In this document: positions 44,096-54,344 of the stretch, piece by piece
Layout: every line of letters begins with the position of its first letter
Position numbering within the stretch: the stretch's first letter is position 1
Assembly: GCF_017304615.1 (NCBI RefSeq)
Contig: NZ_JAFKLZ010000001.1
Coordinates: 62,001 to 126,000, forward strand
Direction of reading: 5' to 3'
Length of the DNA: 64,000 nucleotides
From: Sphingomonas sp.
Lineage (GTDB): Bacteria; Pseudomonadota; Alphaproteobacteria; Sphingomonadales; Sphingomonadaceae
The notes under the pieces: model-generated
The model's database searches: none
What the model was told of the DNA's origin: nothing
The model's input: only the letters and a program-made list of their open reading frames with translations
Made by a program: the position numbers and the translations under genes

Positions 44096-46096
44096 ATGAA
44101 CATGCTTTCGATCACGCTCCCCGATGGCTCCGTGCGCGAGGTCGCGCCCGGCACCACGCCGGCGGACCTTGCCGCGGCGATCGGCCCGGGCCTCGCCAAG
44201 GCGGCGATCGCCGCGCGGGTCGATGGCGAGCTGCGCGACATCACGCGGCCGTTCGACGGGAGCGCCAACCTCGCGCTGGTGACGAGCCGCGACGAGGAGG
44301 ACGCGCTCGAACTTGCCCGCCATGATTTCGCGCACGTGCTGGCGGAGGCAGTGCAGAACCTGTTCCCGGGCACGCAGATCACGTTCGGCCCGGCCACGGA
44401 TGACGGCTTCTATTACGATTTCGCGCCGAAGGATCGTCCGTTCACCGAGGAAGACCTCCCCGCGATCGAGACAGAGATGCGCCGGATCATCGCCAAGGAC
44501 GAGCCGCTGATCCGAGAAGTGTGGAGCCGCGCCGACCTGATCGCGCGCTGGAACAAGCAGGGCGAGACGTTCAAGGCCGAATGGGCGGCCGAACTGCCCG
44601 AAGGCGAGGAACTGACCGTCTACAAGGCAGGCAACGGCCCCGACGCCTGGCTCGACATGTGCCGTGGGCCGCACCTCGCTTCGACTGGCAAGCTCGATCC
44701 CAACGCCTTCAAGCTTACGCGCGTGTCGGGCGCCTATTGGCGCGGCGACCAGAACAATGCGATGTTGAGCCGCATCTATGGCACGGGCTGGCTCAACAAG
44801 AAGCAGCTCGACGAGCACCTCTTCCGGCTGGAGGAAGCCGCCAAGCGCGACCACCGCAAGCTGGGGCAGGAGATGGACCTGTTCCACCTCCAGGCCGAAG
44901 CGCATGGCAGTGTGTTCTGGCACCCGCACGGCTTCACGATCTGGCGCGCGCTGGAGGCCTATATGCGCCGCGCGATCGACGGCGCCGGCTATCAGGAAGT
45001 GAAGACGCCGCAGGTGATGGACGCGCGCCAGTGGGAGCAGTCCGGCCACTGGGGCAAGTATCGCGAGAACATGTTCGTCATTCCCGACGAAGTCCCGAAC
45101 GTCGAGGACGAAGGGCCGATCGTGTCGAACGACGCGCAATGGATGGCGCTCAAGCCGATGAACTGCCCGGCGCACGTCCTGATCTTCCGCCAGGGGATCA
45201 AGTCGTATCGCGACCTGCCGCTGCGCCTCTACGAAAACGGCTGCTGCCACCGCAACGAGCCGCACGGCGCGCTCCACGGCCTGATGCGCGTGCGCCAGTT
45301 CACGCAGGACGACGCGCACATCTTCTGCCGCGAGGACCAGATCGTCGCCGAGGTACAGGATTTCTGCCGCCTGGCCGACCGCATCTACAAGGACTTCGGC
45401 TTCAAATATTCGATCAAGCTGGCGCTGCGTCCCGACAATCGCTTCGGCACTGAGGAGATGTGGGACAAGGCCGAGGCGGAGCTGCGCGACGCCGTGGTCC
45501 GTGCCGGCATGGCGACGGAAGAATATGGCTGGGAAGAGCTGCCGGGCGAGGGGGCGTTCTATGCGCCCAAGCTCGAATGGCATTTGACCGACGCGATCGG
45601 GCGGACATGGCAGGTCGGGACGATCCAGTCCGACCGCGTGCTGCCCGAACGGCTCGACGCGAGCTATGTCGGAGAGGATGGCGAGCGGCACCGGCCGGTG
45701 ATGCTCCACCGCGCGATCTTCGGCAGCTATGAGCGCTTCATCGGCATCCTGATCGAGCATTTCGCCGGCAAGTTGCCGGTGTGGCTGGCGCCGACCCAGG
45801 CGGTGGTCGCGACGATCGTGTCCGACGCGGACGATTATGCGGTTCAGGTTGCGGCGGAGCTCAGGAAGGCCGGATTGCGTGTCGAAACCGATCTTCGCAA
45901 CGAGAAGATCAACTACAAGGTGCGCGAACATTCGCTGGCCAAGGTTCCGAACCTGCTCGTCGTGGGTAAGCGCGAGGCCGACGAGGGCACGGTCGCGCTG
46001 CGTCAGCTCGGATCTGAGCGGCAGCAGGTGCTGAGCCTCGCCGCTGTAGTCGAACAACTGGCGAAAGACGCGCTGGCGCCCGACCTCGCCGTTTAG
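44096..46096 (+). CDS. thrS: threonyl-tRNA synthetase
   Basis: Class II synthetase that charges tRNA-Thr, 666 residues. TGS domain (about residues 5-65), editing domain with [14 protein letters not shown] and the SAD pattern [10 protein letters not shown], catalytic core with the zinc ligands [13 protein letters not shown] and motif 2 [12 protein letters not shown], and an anticodon-binding C-terminus ([19 protein letters not shown]). About 110 bases of attenuator RNA lie between the leader peptide and the start. A strong bidirectional terminator follows the gene. Confidence 0.97.
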   Translation: MNMLSITLPDGSVREVAPGTTPADLAAAIGPGLAKAAIAARVDGELRDITRPFDGSANLALVTSRDEEDALELARHDFAHVLAEAVQNLFPGTQITFGPATDDGFYYDFAPKDRPFTEEDLPAIETEMRRIIAKDEPLIREVWSRADLIARWNKQGETFKAEWAAELPEGEELTVYKAGNGPDAWLDMCRGPHLASTGKLDPNAFKLTRVSGAYWRGDQNNAMLSRIYGTGWLNKKQLDEHLFRLEEAAKRDHRKLGQEMDLFHLQAEAHGSVFWHPHGFTIWRALEAYMRRAIDGAGYQEVKTPQVMDARQWEQSGHWGKYRENMFVIPDEVPNVEDEGPIVSNDAQWMALKPMNCPAHVLIFRQGIKSYRDLPLRLYENGCCHRNEPHGALHGLMRVRQFTQDDAHIFCREDQIVAEVQDFCRLADRIYKDFGFKYSIKLALRPDNRFGTEEMWDKAEAELRDAVVRAGMATEEYGWEELPGEGAFYAPKLEWHLTDAIGRTWQVGTIQSDRVLPERLDASYVGEDGERHRPVMLHRAIFGSYERFIGILIEHFAGKLPVWLAPTQAVVATIVSDADDYAVQVAAELRKAGLRVETDLRNEKINYKVREHSLAKVPNLLVVGKREADEGTVALRQLGSERQQVLSLAAVVEQLAKDALAPDLAV

Positions 46097-46104
46097 CAAA
46101 AATC

Positions 46105-46139
46105 GGCGGGCGGCCGAAACCGCCCGCCGCCCCCTTTTT
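46105..46139. terminator. bidirectional terminator between thrS and torF
   Basis: Nine-pair stem GGCGGGCGG/CCGCCCGCC with loop CCGAAA, followed on the plus strand by CCCCCTTTTTA and preceded by AAAAAT, which is a T run on the minus strand. It serves both convergent genes. Confidence 0.9.
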
Positions 46140-46950
46140 AAAACGCGGCACTCACCGAGAACACCACTGTCGGCCCCGCGATGGAAGATCCGTTCTTGGT
46201 CGACGAGAAATTCGGCAAAAGATACGCCGACTTCGCCTTGGTGATGTCGGTATCGACGTAGGATACGCCGAGCGTCACCGGTCCGAGCACGTAGTCGAGC
46301 CCGGCCGACCAATCGAAATAGTCCCCGGTCGGGGCGACGCTGGTGCCGTTCGGACCGAGACCGGGATTGCCGTTCGAATGGCCGAGATGCACCTTGGCAG
46401 TCAGCGGCGTCTTCGGAATGCCGACGCTGGCATCGCCCCAGATGTACAGATTGTCCTGCGATTGCCCGCGGCTTTGCGGCGTGTTGGAGAAGTTGCCGAG
46501 TGCCTTCTGCTTGGGCGCATAGGCGACGCCCGCCAACAGGCTGGCGGGACCGATCGTGGTACCCAGCTTGACATAGGGTTCGGCGAAATCGGTCAAATCG
46601 GCACCGCCAGGGTACATGTACCAGGTCAGGCCGACGTCGATCGTCGTGCCGCTGGCGACTTCCTTCTTGAACCCGGCATACAGGTCGAGTTCCAGGTTGG
46701 CGCCGCCGAACGTGCCCCAGCCAGCCAAGTTCGATCCCCAGGTGCCGATATAAAGGCCGCTCTCATGCGCGACACTGACTCCGCCTTGCACGGCGATCTG
46801 CTTGTCGGTTTGCGAAACACCGCGAAAGCGATAGTCGCTGACGACGGCCACACCGCCCGACACCGTAATGGGCTTGGGCGGTTCTTCCTGCGCGAACGCG
46901 GGGGTGGCAGTGCATAACAACGCCGAAAACACGGCCAGACGATATTTCAT
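46138..46950 (-). CDS. TorF-family putative porin (Gcw_chp), 270 aa
   Basis: Outer-membrane beta-barrel. Signal peptide MKYRLAVFSALLCTATPAFA, then GGVAVVSDYRFRGVSQTDKQ, the family hallmark, and repeated aromatic strand patterns ending in VVFSVSAAF with a terminal Phe for barrel assembly. Substrate unknown. The ATG at 46950 follows AGGGGGAA. Confidence 0.92.
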   Translation of the reverse strand: MKYRLAVFSALLCTATPAFAQEEPPKPITVSGGVAVVSDYRFRGVSQTDKQIAVQGGVSVAHESGLYIGTWGSNLAGWGTFGGANLELDLYAGFKKEVASGTTIDVGLTWYMYPGGADLTDFAEPYVKLGTTIGPASLLAGVAYAPKQKALGNFSNTPQSRGQSQDNLYIWGDASVGIPKTPLTAKVHLGHSNGNPGLGPNGTSVAPTGDYFDWSAGLDYVLGPVTLGVSYVDTDITKAKSAYLLPNFSSTKNGSSIAGPTVVFSVSAAF

Positions 46951-47190
46951 GGAACATTCCCCCTGCTTTTATTGAGGTGGTGAACGTTCCGCCTGCGGGC
47001 CGCCCGGCTGCGCCTTCTCTGGGACCATGAGACGACATGCCGGACGACACGCTTTGGCTATCCTCCGGGTGGGAGCGGGGAGTTGCTGGATTGTGACGAA
47101 GTGTTTCTGGCGTGCCTTCGTCCACGCCCGCTTTCCAAGTCGATGCCGAAAGCTTATATCGGCGCTCCCGTAACCACAGGAGCATCACCT

Positions 47191-47736
47191 ATCCCACCGC
47201 CCAATATGCGCCGGCCTTTGCAGGCGCCGCCGATGAACGGCCCCCGATTCAACGAATTCATCCAGTCGCCCAAGGTCCGCGTAATCGACCATGAGGGCGA
47301 GAATCTCGGCGTGATGTACACGCGCGAAGCGATGGAGCAGGCCGCCGAACTGGGTCTGGACCTGGTCGAAGTGTCGCCCAACGCGGACCCGCCGGTCGCG
47401 AAGTTCCTGGATGTCGGCAAGTTCAAGTACGAGGCCCAGAAAAAGGCCAACCTTGCCCGCAAGAGCCAGAAGACGCAGGAGATCAAGGAGATCAAGATGC
47501 GTCCGAACATCGACGATCATGACTATGAGACGAAGATGAAGGCCGTCCACAAGTTCATCGGCGAAGGCGACAAGGTGAAGATAACGCTGCGCTTCCGCGG
47601 TCGCGAATTGTCGCACGGTCAGCTGGGCATGAACCTGCTCAAGCGCGTTCAGGAAGACACGGTCGAGGACGCCAAGGTCGAATCCTATCCGCGCATGGAA
47701 GGCCGGCAGATGCTGATGGTGCTGGCGCCCAAGTGA
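47191..47736 (+). CDS. infC: translation initiation factor IF-3, probable AUC start
   Basis: Binds the 30S subunit and checks the initiation codon; about 181 residues. The N-domain carries [14 protein letters not shown] and [16 protein letters not shown]; the C-domain [20 protein letters not shown] and [15 protein letters not shown]. The only good ribosome binding site, AGGAG at 47178-47182, lies eight bases before ATC at 47191, in frame; the first ATG (47206) is 15 bases later. infC genes often use AUU/AUC/AUA for autoregulation, so ATC is the favoured start. rpmI and rplT do not follow. Confidence 0.9.
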   Translation: MPPPNMRRPLQAPPMNGPRFNEFIQSPKVRVIDHEGENLGVMYTREAMEQAAELGLDLVEVSPNADPPVAKFLDVGKFKYEAQKKANLARKSQKTQEIKEIKMRPNIDDHDYETKMKAVHKFIGEGDKVKITLRFRGRELSHGQLGMNLLKRVQEDTVEDAKVESYPRMEGRQMLMVLAPK

Positions 47737-47797
47737 AATAGCGAAAGCTATTTCGCGTCTCGTCGGCCACGCCGACGGCGTCGCGTAGCGACAACCG

Positions 47798-47825
47798 ACG
47801 GCGCGGATTTACTCCGCGCCGTTTT
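47798..47825 (+). terminator. terminator of infC
   Basis: ACGGCGCGGA/TCCGCGCCGT with a five-base loop, followed by TTTTG, about 60 bases after the infC stop. A second hairpin AAATAGC/GCTATTT lies nearer the stop (about 47738-47755) without a T run. Confidence 0.75.
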
Positions 47826-47834
47826 GCGTTTCGG

Positions 47835-48218
47835 TTATGCTACCGGCTGCTCCCACAGCTCGATCGCATTCCCCTCCGGATCATGAATCCGCGCAAACTG
47901 TCCGGTGGCCGGGTCGCTCCACTCGGGCTTTGTGATCACATCGATCCCGTCCGCCTTCAGCTTCTCGATCAAGCCGTCGATATCGCGCACCCGCAAGTTG
48001 AGCATGAACTGCTTGTCGGCTGCGAAATAGTCTGTGTCGGCCTTGAACGGCGCGAACACCATCGGGCCGCCCTGCACGGTCCAGGTCCATTCATCCGCCG
48101 GCCCGGTATCGTCCGCCGAACAGCCCGCGCCGACGCCCAGATTGTCGCGATACCAGGCATTGAGCGCGTCGGGGTCCTTCGCGCGGAAAAAGAAGCCACC
48201 CATCCCCAAAACCGGCAT
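47835..48218 (-). CDS. VOC-family (glyoxalase-like) protein, 127 aa
   Basis: Two beta-alpha-beta modules of the VOC superfamily: GGFFFRAKDPDALNAWYRDNLG and FMLNLRVRDIDGLIEKLK, ending with RIHDPEGNAIELWEQ, the usual last strand with a metal-ligand Glu. Unlike gloA it stands alone, so the substrate cannot be inferred; antibiotic-resistance or dioxygenase roles are alternatives. Confidence 0.88.
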   Translation of the reverse strand: MPVLGMGGFFFRAKDPDALNAWYRDNLGVGAGCSADDTGPADEWTWTVQGGPMVFAPFKADTDYFAADKQFMLNLRVRDIDGLIEKLKADGIDVITKPEWSDPATGQFARIHDPEGNAIELWEQPVA

Positions 48219-48307
48219 CGTCGATCTCCCTGTTGAGTCGTTCCTGCTTATCGCCGGTCGACGGGTGTCGCGCCATCACCCGAACGGGGGGTTTTCGCGA
48301 ATATGCG

Positions 48308-51058
48308 TCATGCCGCCTCGCGAATGGCCTCGCCCGACGCTGCCTCGACCATCCGCCGCTCGAGCGCTTTCACGCGGCTCGCCGTGTCGATCTTGTCGCC
48401 GGTCAGATCGGTTACATAGAAGGTATCGACCGCGCGCTCGCCATAGGTCGCGACATGTGCCGAATGGATCGTCACCTTCGACTGGAACAAGGCGTGCGCC
48501 AGTTGGTGGAGCAACGCGGGGCGGTCGCGGGCATTGACCTCCACCACCGTAAAACGGTTGGACGCGTGGTTGTCGATAAACGCCGCGGGGCTGATGTCGA
48601 ATGCTTCGGCGCGCGGGCGGGGCAGGGGTTTGGCCTTCAACCGTTCGGCCAGCTTGTTGCGATTGGCCAGCGAATCCTCGATCGCCCGCTTTAGCCGTGC
48701 GATCTGCCCGGCATCGTCGAACGGCCGACCCAAAGGATCCTGAACCAGGAAATTATCGAGCGCCATGCCGTCACGCGTCGTGTGGATGTGCGCGTCGATG
48801 ATGTTGCCGCCCGCGATACTGATCGCACCCGCGATGCGATAGAACAGCCCCGGATGGTCGGCGGCGTAGATCGTCACCAGAGTCGCGCCCCGGTCGCTCT
48901 TGACCGATATGGCGATCGATAGCGGCGCATCGCCGGCTTCGGCGACCAGGCGAAGGTTCGCCGCGAGCACGTCTTCCGGCTCGGCGACCCAATAGGATTC
49001 GGGCAGCTTCTTGACGACCCGAGCGAAGGACTTCGCGTCCCAGCCGAGCGTCGCGGCGACCGTTTCCTGTTTGGCTGCGATGCGTTCGCCGCGTCCCTTC
49101 TGCTTGTGCCCGAGCCGCAGCACTTCCTCGGCCGCTTCGTACAGGTCGGTCAGCAACTGCCGTTTCCACCCGTTCCACACACCGGGTCCGACAGCGCGAA
49201 TGTCGACCACGGTCAGCGTCAGCAGCAGGCGCAGCCGCTCGGGGCTTTGCACCACTTCGCAGAAATCGAGAATCGTCTTGAAGTCCGACAGGTCGCGCTT
49301 GAACGCGGTCGCCGACATGAGAAGGTGATAGCGCACCAGCCAAGCGACGGTCTCGGTCTCTGCGGCGGTCATGCCGAACCGAGGGCATAGCCGTTCGGCC
49401 ACGCCCGCCCCCAGGATCGAATGGTCGCCGCCGCGTCCCTTGGCGATGTCGTGGAGCAGGACAGCGACAAAGAGCACACGCCGCGACGCGATCTGCTTCA
49501 TGATCGCGTGGGCGAGCGGATGGTCGTCCTGCAACTCGCCCTTTTCGATCCGGCTGAGCAAGCCGATCGCGTGGATCGTGTGCTCGTCGACCGTGAAATG
49601 GTGATACATGTCGAACTGCATTTGCGCGACGACGCGGCCGAAATCGGGTACGAAACGGCCGAACACCCCCGCCTCGTTCATCCGGCGCAGCGCCGTTTCG
49701 GGATGGCGGTGGCTGGTCAGCACGTCGAGGAACAGGGCGTTGGCGTCGGGGTCTCGGCGGATGTCGTCGACCAGCTTCGCGTCGCGCGCTGCGGCGCGCA
49801 TCGCGAGTGGGTGGATTTCCAGGTCATGCCGGTCGGCCAGCGCGAACATCTCGATCAACCGGGTCGGTTTTTCGGCGAGAAAATTGTCGTTGGGGAGCGC
49901 GAGGCGCCCGCGATCGAGAACGAAGCCGTTGAGCTTCCATGGCCGCCGCCGCAGAGTCGGCAGCCCGAACCGCCGCCCGCGCGCCGCAAACTTCTCATCG
50001 AGGTGCGCCAGGAACACACCCGTCAGGTCGCCGACCGCCTTCGCCTGCAGGAAGTAGTAATGCATGAAGCGTTCGACCTTGGACTTGCCCGGCCGGTCGG
50101 CGAACCGCATCCGCTCCGCAATGTCACGCTGCATGTCGAAGGTCAGGCGATCCTCCGCGCGGCCCGCGATCGAATGCAGGTGGCACCGGACCGCCCAGAG
50201 GAAATTGTCGGCGCGGTGGAATTGGGCATATTCGGAAGCGGAGAACAGGCCGGTCTCGACCAGTTGCGACGCGGTCTGGACGTTATAGACATACTTGCCG
50301 ATCCAAAAGAGCGCGTGGAGGTCGCGCAACGACCCCTTGCCCTCCTTGACATTGGGTTCGACGACGTAGCGTGTGTCGCCCATCCGTTTGTGGCGCTGGT
50401 CGCGTTCGGCGAGCTTCTCCGCGATGAAGGTGCGCTCGGTATTGTTCTGGACCTCGGCCTTGAAGCGGCGTGCCGCCTCGTCGTACAGATTCTGGTCGCC
50501 CCAAACGTAGCGCGCCTCGAGCAACGCGGTGCGGATCGTCACGTCGCCCTTCGCCTGGCGCACCATTTCGTCGACGCTGCGGATCGACTGACCCACCTTC
50601 AGCCCCAGGTCCCACAGCGAATAGAGGATCGATTCGACCACCTGTTCGTGCCACGGCGTTTCCCTCCACGGCGTCAGGAAGCCGATGTCCACGTCCGAAT
50701 AGGGCGCCATTTCGCCACGCCCATAGCCGCCGACCGCAATCAGCGTGAGCCGTTCAGCGGCGGTGGGGTTGCTGAGCGGGTAGAGCCGCTGGACGGTGAA
50801 ATCGTAGAGCAGGCGCAGAATCTGGTCGATCAGGAACGCCTGGGACGCGGCGATCTCCAGTCCGCGCGACGGGTGCGCGATCAGCCGCGCCTCGATCTCC
50901 GCACGACCCGCCGCCAGCGCCGCCTTCAATTCTCTGGTTGCCGCCTGGCGCAGCCTGCCGCTGTCGTTGCCCTCGATCGCGGCGGCCAATGTATCGGCCA
51001 AGGCGCGCCGATCGATGATCGCACGGCGTTGCGGCAACGTGTCGAAGCGCGAGGACAT
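48308..51058 (-). CDS. glnD: GlnD, PII uridylyltransferase/uridylyl-removing enzyme
   Basis: Bifunctional nitrogen sensor, 916 residues, that uridylylates PII at low glutamine. N-terminal nucleotidyltransferase with GGYGRGEMAPYSDVDIGFL (catalytic Asp pair), a central HD phosphohydrolase with LHDIAKGRGGDHSILG, and two C-terminal ACT domains (VTIYAADHPGLFYRIAGAI and VVEVNARDRPALLHQLAHAL) that bind glutamine. The start at 51058 gives MSSRFDTLPQRR. Length and domain order are normal. Confidence 0.96.
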   Translation of the reverse strand: MSSRFDTLPQRRAIIDRRALADTLAAAIEGNDSGRLRQAATRELKAALAAGRAEIEARLIAHPSRGLEIAASQAFLIDQILRLLYDFTVQRLYPLSNPTAAERLTLIAVGGYGRGEMAPYSDVDIGFLTPWRETPWHEQVVESILYSLWDLGLKVGQSIRSVDEMVRQAKGDVTIRTALLEARYVWGDQNLYDEAARRFKAEVQNNTERTFIAEKLAERDQRHKRMGDTRYVVEPNVKEGKGSLRDLHALFWIGKYVYNVQTASQLVETGLFSASEYAQFHRADNFLWAVRCHLHSIAGRAEDRLTFDMQRDIAERMRFADRPGKSKVERFMHYYFLQAKAVGDLTGVFLAHLDEKFAARGRRFGLPTLRRRPWKLNGFVLDRGRLALPNDNFLAEKPTRLIEMFALADRHDLEIHPLAMRAAARDAKLVDDIRRDPDANALFLDVLTSHRHPETALRRMNEAGVFGRFVPDFGRVVAQMQFDMYHHFTVDEHTIHAIGLLSRIEKGELQDDHPLAHAIMKQIASRRVLFVAVLLHDIAKGRGGDHSILGAGVAERLCPRFGMTAAETETVAWLVRYHLLMSATAFKRDLSDFKTILDFCEVVQSPERLRLLLTLTVVDIRAVGPGVWNGWKRQLLTDLYEAAEEVLRLGHKQKGRGERIAAKQETVAATLGWDAKSFARVVKKLPESYWVAEPEDVLAANLRLVAEAGDAPLSIAISVKSDRGATLVTIYAADHPGLFYRIAGAISIAGGNIIDAHIHTTRDGMALDNFLVQDPLGRPFDDAGQIARLKRAIEDSLANRNKLAERLKAKPLPRPRAEAFDISPAAFIDNHASNRFTVVEVNARDRPALLHQLAHALFQSKVTIHSAHVATYGERAVDTFYVTDLTGDKIDTASRVKALERRMVEAASGEAIREAA

Positions 51059-51099
51059 GGCTGGTCAGATAGGGACGAAATGCCGCCCCGTCACGCACG

Positions 51100-51486
51100 T
51101 TAGCGCCGCTTGAATTGCGCGGCGCGGACGCGCCGTGCCGGCTGGCCGCTCCAGCCGAGATCGAAGCGATCGCGCGCGTCGAACTGTTCGGTGATCGCGT
51201 CACGCAGGCAATCGGTGATCCAGTCGCGCGAGACGCCGACCATTCGGGCGTAATTGCGCGCGAAACCGATCGCATAGACCGAGGCCGCGAAGCCGTCGAA
51301 CCGGCCTTCCTCGATCGCGGCGAGGTGGCGGACGGCGATGCGCGTCTCGCCGGCTACATCCTGCAGCGTCATGCCCATGCGCTCGCGCGCGGTGCGCAAG
51401 GTTGGGCCGGCGACCGTCGGTGAGGGAACTGGCATCGCCAGCATGCCCGGTCCCGACGCCGGGAACAGCCCGTCCTGGATTTCCAT
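51100..51486 (-). CDS. helix-turn-helix protein (RodZ-like HTH), 128 aa
   Basis: Contains a Cro/CI-type HTH of the RodZ N-terminal kind: TLRTARERMGMTLQDVAGETRI and RHLAAIEEGRFDGF, then SVYAIGFARNYARMVGV. No membrane segment or C-terminal extracellular domain is present, so it is not a full RodZ. The ATG at 51486 follows GGGGAG by nine bases; an upstream ATG overlaps the RBS. Lies between glnD and mutS on the same strand. Confidence 0.85.
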   Translation of the reverse strand: MEIQDGLFPASGPGMLAMPVPSPTVAGPTLRTARERMGMTLQDVAGETRIAVRHLAAIEEGRFDGFAASVYAIGFARNYARMVGVSRDWITDCLRDAITEQFDARDRFDLGWSGQPARRVRAAQFKRR

Positions 51487-51549
51487 GAGTCGCATCTCCC
51501 CGCCCGCGCAAACTCGCACTAATGTGTGGATCGCGCAACGATCGCGGGA

Positions 51550-54153
51550 TCAGGCGTCGCGAGCGAGTGTCTTGAGGCGGTACAGAATCTCCAGCGCGTC
51601 TCGGGGGGAGAGGGCATCGACGTCCAACGCTTCGACTTCGGCGCGGATCGCGTCGCATTCCTCTTCCTCGGCCTCGACTGCGGCCGCGAACAGCGGGAGA
51701 TCGTCGAGTCCGGCTGCCAGCCCGCCGGTCTTGGCACGGCCGGCTTCCAGCTTGGCGAGCACCGCCTTCGCGCGGGCGATGGTCGCGGGCGGCAGACCGG
51801 CGAGCCGCGCGACGGCGAGGCCATAGCTGCGGTCGGCGGGGCCGTCGGCCAATTCGTGCAGCAGGACGAGGTCGCCCTTCCATTCGCGCGCGCGGACGTG
51901 GTGCAGCGTTAGGGCGTCGCAGCGTTCTGCGAGGCGGGTCAGTTCGTGATAGTGCGTCGCGAACAAGCAGCGGCAGCGATTGTCCTCGTGGATCGCCTCG
52001 ACCACGGCCCAGGCGATGGCCAGACCATCGTACGTGGACGTGCCGCGCCCGACCTCATCGAGGATCACGAACGACTGCGGCGTCGCTTGCGCCAGGATCG
52101 CGGCAGTCTCGACCATCTCGACCATGAAGGTCGATCGCCCGCGCGCCAGATTGTCGGACGCGCCGACGCGGCTGAACAGGCGATCGACAAGGCCGAGCGT
52201 TGCGCTCGTCGCTGGCACGAAGCTGCCTGCCTGGGCGAGCACGGCGATCAGCGCGTTCTGGCGCAGGAAGGTCGATTTGCCGCCCATGTTGGGGCCGGTA
52301 ACGAGCCACAGCCGGTTGGTTTCGGACAGGCCGCAATCGTTGGCGACGAACCGCTCGCCGGTGCGGCGGACGGCGTCTTCGACGACCGGGTGCCGCCCTC
52401 CCTCGATGTCGAAACACGCGTGATCGGCGAGATGCGGCCGCGCCCAGCCACCCTCGGCGGCGCGTTCGGCCAAGCCCGCCGCTACATCGAGCCGCGCCAG
52501 CGCGTCGGCGGTCGCGGCGATCGCTTCGCGACTGGCGAGCGCCGTTTGCGTCAGATCCTCCAGGTGCGCGGCTTCCGCAGCGAGCGCGTGGCTGCCGGCC
52601 TGCGTCACCTTCATCGCGAGTTCGTGCAGTTCGGGCGCGTTGAACCGCACCACGCCCGCCAGCGTCTGGCGGTGGGTAAACCCGCTGTCCGCCGCCATCA
52701 GCGCGTCGGCGGCCTTTGCCGGCACCTCGACATGATAGCCGAGCACGCCGTTGTGGCGGATCTTGAGCGCCGTCGCCCCGGTCCGGCCGCGATATTCGGC
52801 CTCCAGCGCAGCAATCGCGCGCCGCCCGCCCGCGCCGATGTCGCGCAGATCGTCGAGCGCGCTGTCATACCCTTCCGCGATATAGCCGCCGTCCGAGGCG
52901 TCGATCGGCGGCATCGGTACCAGCGCGCGCTTGTAGAGGTCGATCAGCGCGCCATGACCGCGCAGCCGCGGTGCGATTTCGGCTAGGAGCCGGGGCAGCT
53001 CGGCCAATCTGTCGATTCGCTCGCCGAGTAGCCATGCGCCGTCGAGGCCGTCACGTAACTGGCCAAGATCGCGCGGAGAGCCGCGGCCCGCCGCAATCCG
53101 CCCGAGCGCGCGTCCGATGTCAGGCAGGCTGCGCAGCGTCGCGCGCAGGCTTTCGCGCAAACCGCCATCGTCGTGCAGCCGTTGCACCAGATCCAGCCGC
53201 GCCTCGATAGCCGCCTTGTCCATCAACGGCGCGCCAACATCCGCCGCCAGCAACCGCGCGCCCGCGCCCGTCACCGTACGATCGACCGCGTCGAGCAAGC
53301 TGCCCTTGCGCTGGCCGGTCTGCGTTTGAGTCAGTTCCAGGCTCTCGCGCGTCGCAGCGTCGATTGCCATCGTCTGCGCCGCGCTGGCGATGCGCGGTGG
53401 GCGCAGGAAGGGGAGCGAACCCTTCGCGGTATGCTCCAGATACGCGACCAGTCCGCCTGCCGCGGCCAGCCCCGCACGGCTCAACTGCCCGAAGCCGTCG
53501 AGCGTCGCGACGCCGTAGACGCGTTTCAATCGCGTTTCGGCGGTGGTCGAATCGAACTCGCTTTTGGGGCGCAGGGTCGTGGCGTATTGCTCGACCGCGC
53601 TGCCCTCGCTGGCGATGACCTCCGCCGCGCTCAACCGCGCGAGTTCGGCCGCCAAACCGCCTGCATCCGTCTCCACCAGTTCGAACCGCCCGGTCGACAC
53701 GTCCGCCGCCGCGACCGCGATGGCGCCCGCCGCCTCGCCGATCGCGACGCACCAGTTCGCGGCGCGCGCGTCGAGCAACGCTTCCTCGGTCAGCGTCCCC
53801 GCCGTCACCACGCGCACGATCGCGCGCGCGATCAAAGCCTTCGAACCGCCGCGCTTCTTCGCCTCGGCCGGGCTTTCGGTCTGGTCGGCGATCGCGACGC
53901 GATGCCCCGCCTTGATCAACCGTTGGAGATAACCGACCGCGGCATGCGCAGGCACGCCGCACATCGGGATCTTCTCGCCCGCATGCTCGCCGCGCGCCGT
54001 CAGCGCGATGTCGAGCACGGCGCTCGCGACTTTGGCGTCGTCGAAGAACAGTTCGAAGAAATCGCCCATCCGATAGAATAGCAGGCAATCGCCGGCTTCC
54101 GCCTTGAGCGCGAGATATTGCGCCATCATCGGGGTGGGGGCGGCGTCGGCCAT
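51550..54153 (-). CDS. mutS: DNA mismatch repair protein MutS
   Basis: Mismatch sensor and ATPase, 867 residues. The mismatch-reading Phe-x-Glu is in GDFFELFFDDA near the N-terminus, KIPMCGVPAHA follows, and the ATPase has Walker A GPNMGGKST and Walker B FVILDEVGRGTST with FATHYHELT. The start at 54153 gives MADAAPTPMMAQYLALK as usual; longer upstream frames lack support. Divergent from maeB. Confidence 0.97.
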   Translation of the reverse strand: MADAAPTPMMAQYLALKAEAGDCLLFYRMGDFFELFFDDAKVASAVLDIALTARGEHAGEKIPMCGVPAHAAVGYLQRLIKAGHRVAIADQTESPAEAKKRGGSKALIARAIVRVVTAGTLTEEALLDARAANWCVAIGEAAGAIAVAAADVSTGRFELVETDAGGLAAELARLSAAEVIASEGSAVEQYATTLRPKSEFDSTTAETRLKRVYGVATLDGFGQLSRAGLAAAGGLVAYLEHTAKGSLPFLRPPRIASAAQTMAIDAATRESLELTQTQTGQRKGSLLDAVDRTVTGAGARLLAADVGAPLMDKAAIEARLDLVQRLHDDGGLRESLRATLRSLPDIGRALGRIAAGRGSPRDLGQLRDGLDGAWLLGERIDRLAELPRLLAEIAPRLRGHGALIDLYKRALVPMPPIDASDGGYIAEGYDSALDDLRDIGAGGRRAIAALEAEYRGRTGATALKIRHNGVLGYHVEVPAKAADALMAADSGFTHRQTLAGVVRFNAPELHELAMKVTQAGSHALAAEAAHLEDLTQTALASREAIAATADALARLDVAAGLAERAAEGGWARPHLADHACFDIEGGRHPVVEDAVRRTGERFVANDCGLSETNRLWLVTGPNMGGKSTFLRQNALIAVLAQAGSFVPATSATLGLVDRLFSRVGASDNLARGRSTFMVEMVETAAILAQATPQSFVILDEVGRGTSTYDGLAIAWAVVEAIHEDNRCRCLFATHYHELTRLAERCDALTLHHVRAREWKGDLVLLHELADGPADRSYGLAVARLAGLPPATIARAKAVLAKLEAGRAKTGGLAAGLDDLPLFAAAVEAEEEECDAIRAEVEALDVDALSPRDALEILYRLKTLARDA

Positions 54154-54344
54154 CGCGTCCGAGTTAGCCGACGCTCGCCATGCCGCAAACCCGTCGCGCG
54201 GCTTTGCTGTGGTAAAATGTGCGGATAATCGCACGGTCCGGCTTTCATGATCGAGCAATCGGCACGGCGCAGGAGGGCGGCAAGCCGGTTCCCTTATCGG
54301 CATGCGGCTCCTAAGGGTGAGCCGACAGAGAGGTTGCTCCACCA

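Noticed and set aside
51100-51486. Calling the HTH protein RodZ
   Set aside because: It has the RodZ-type HTH but no membrane segment or extracellular domain.
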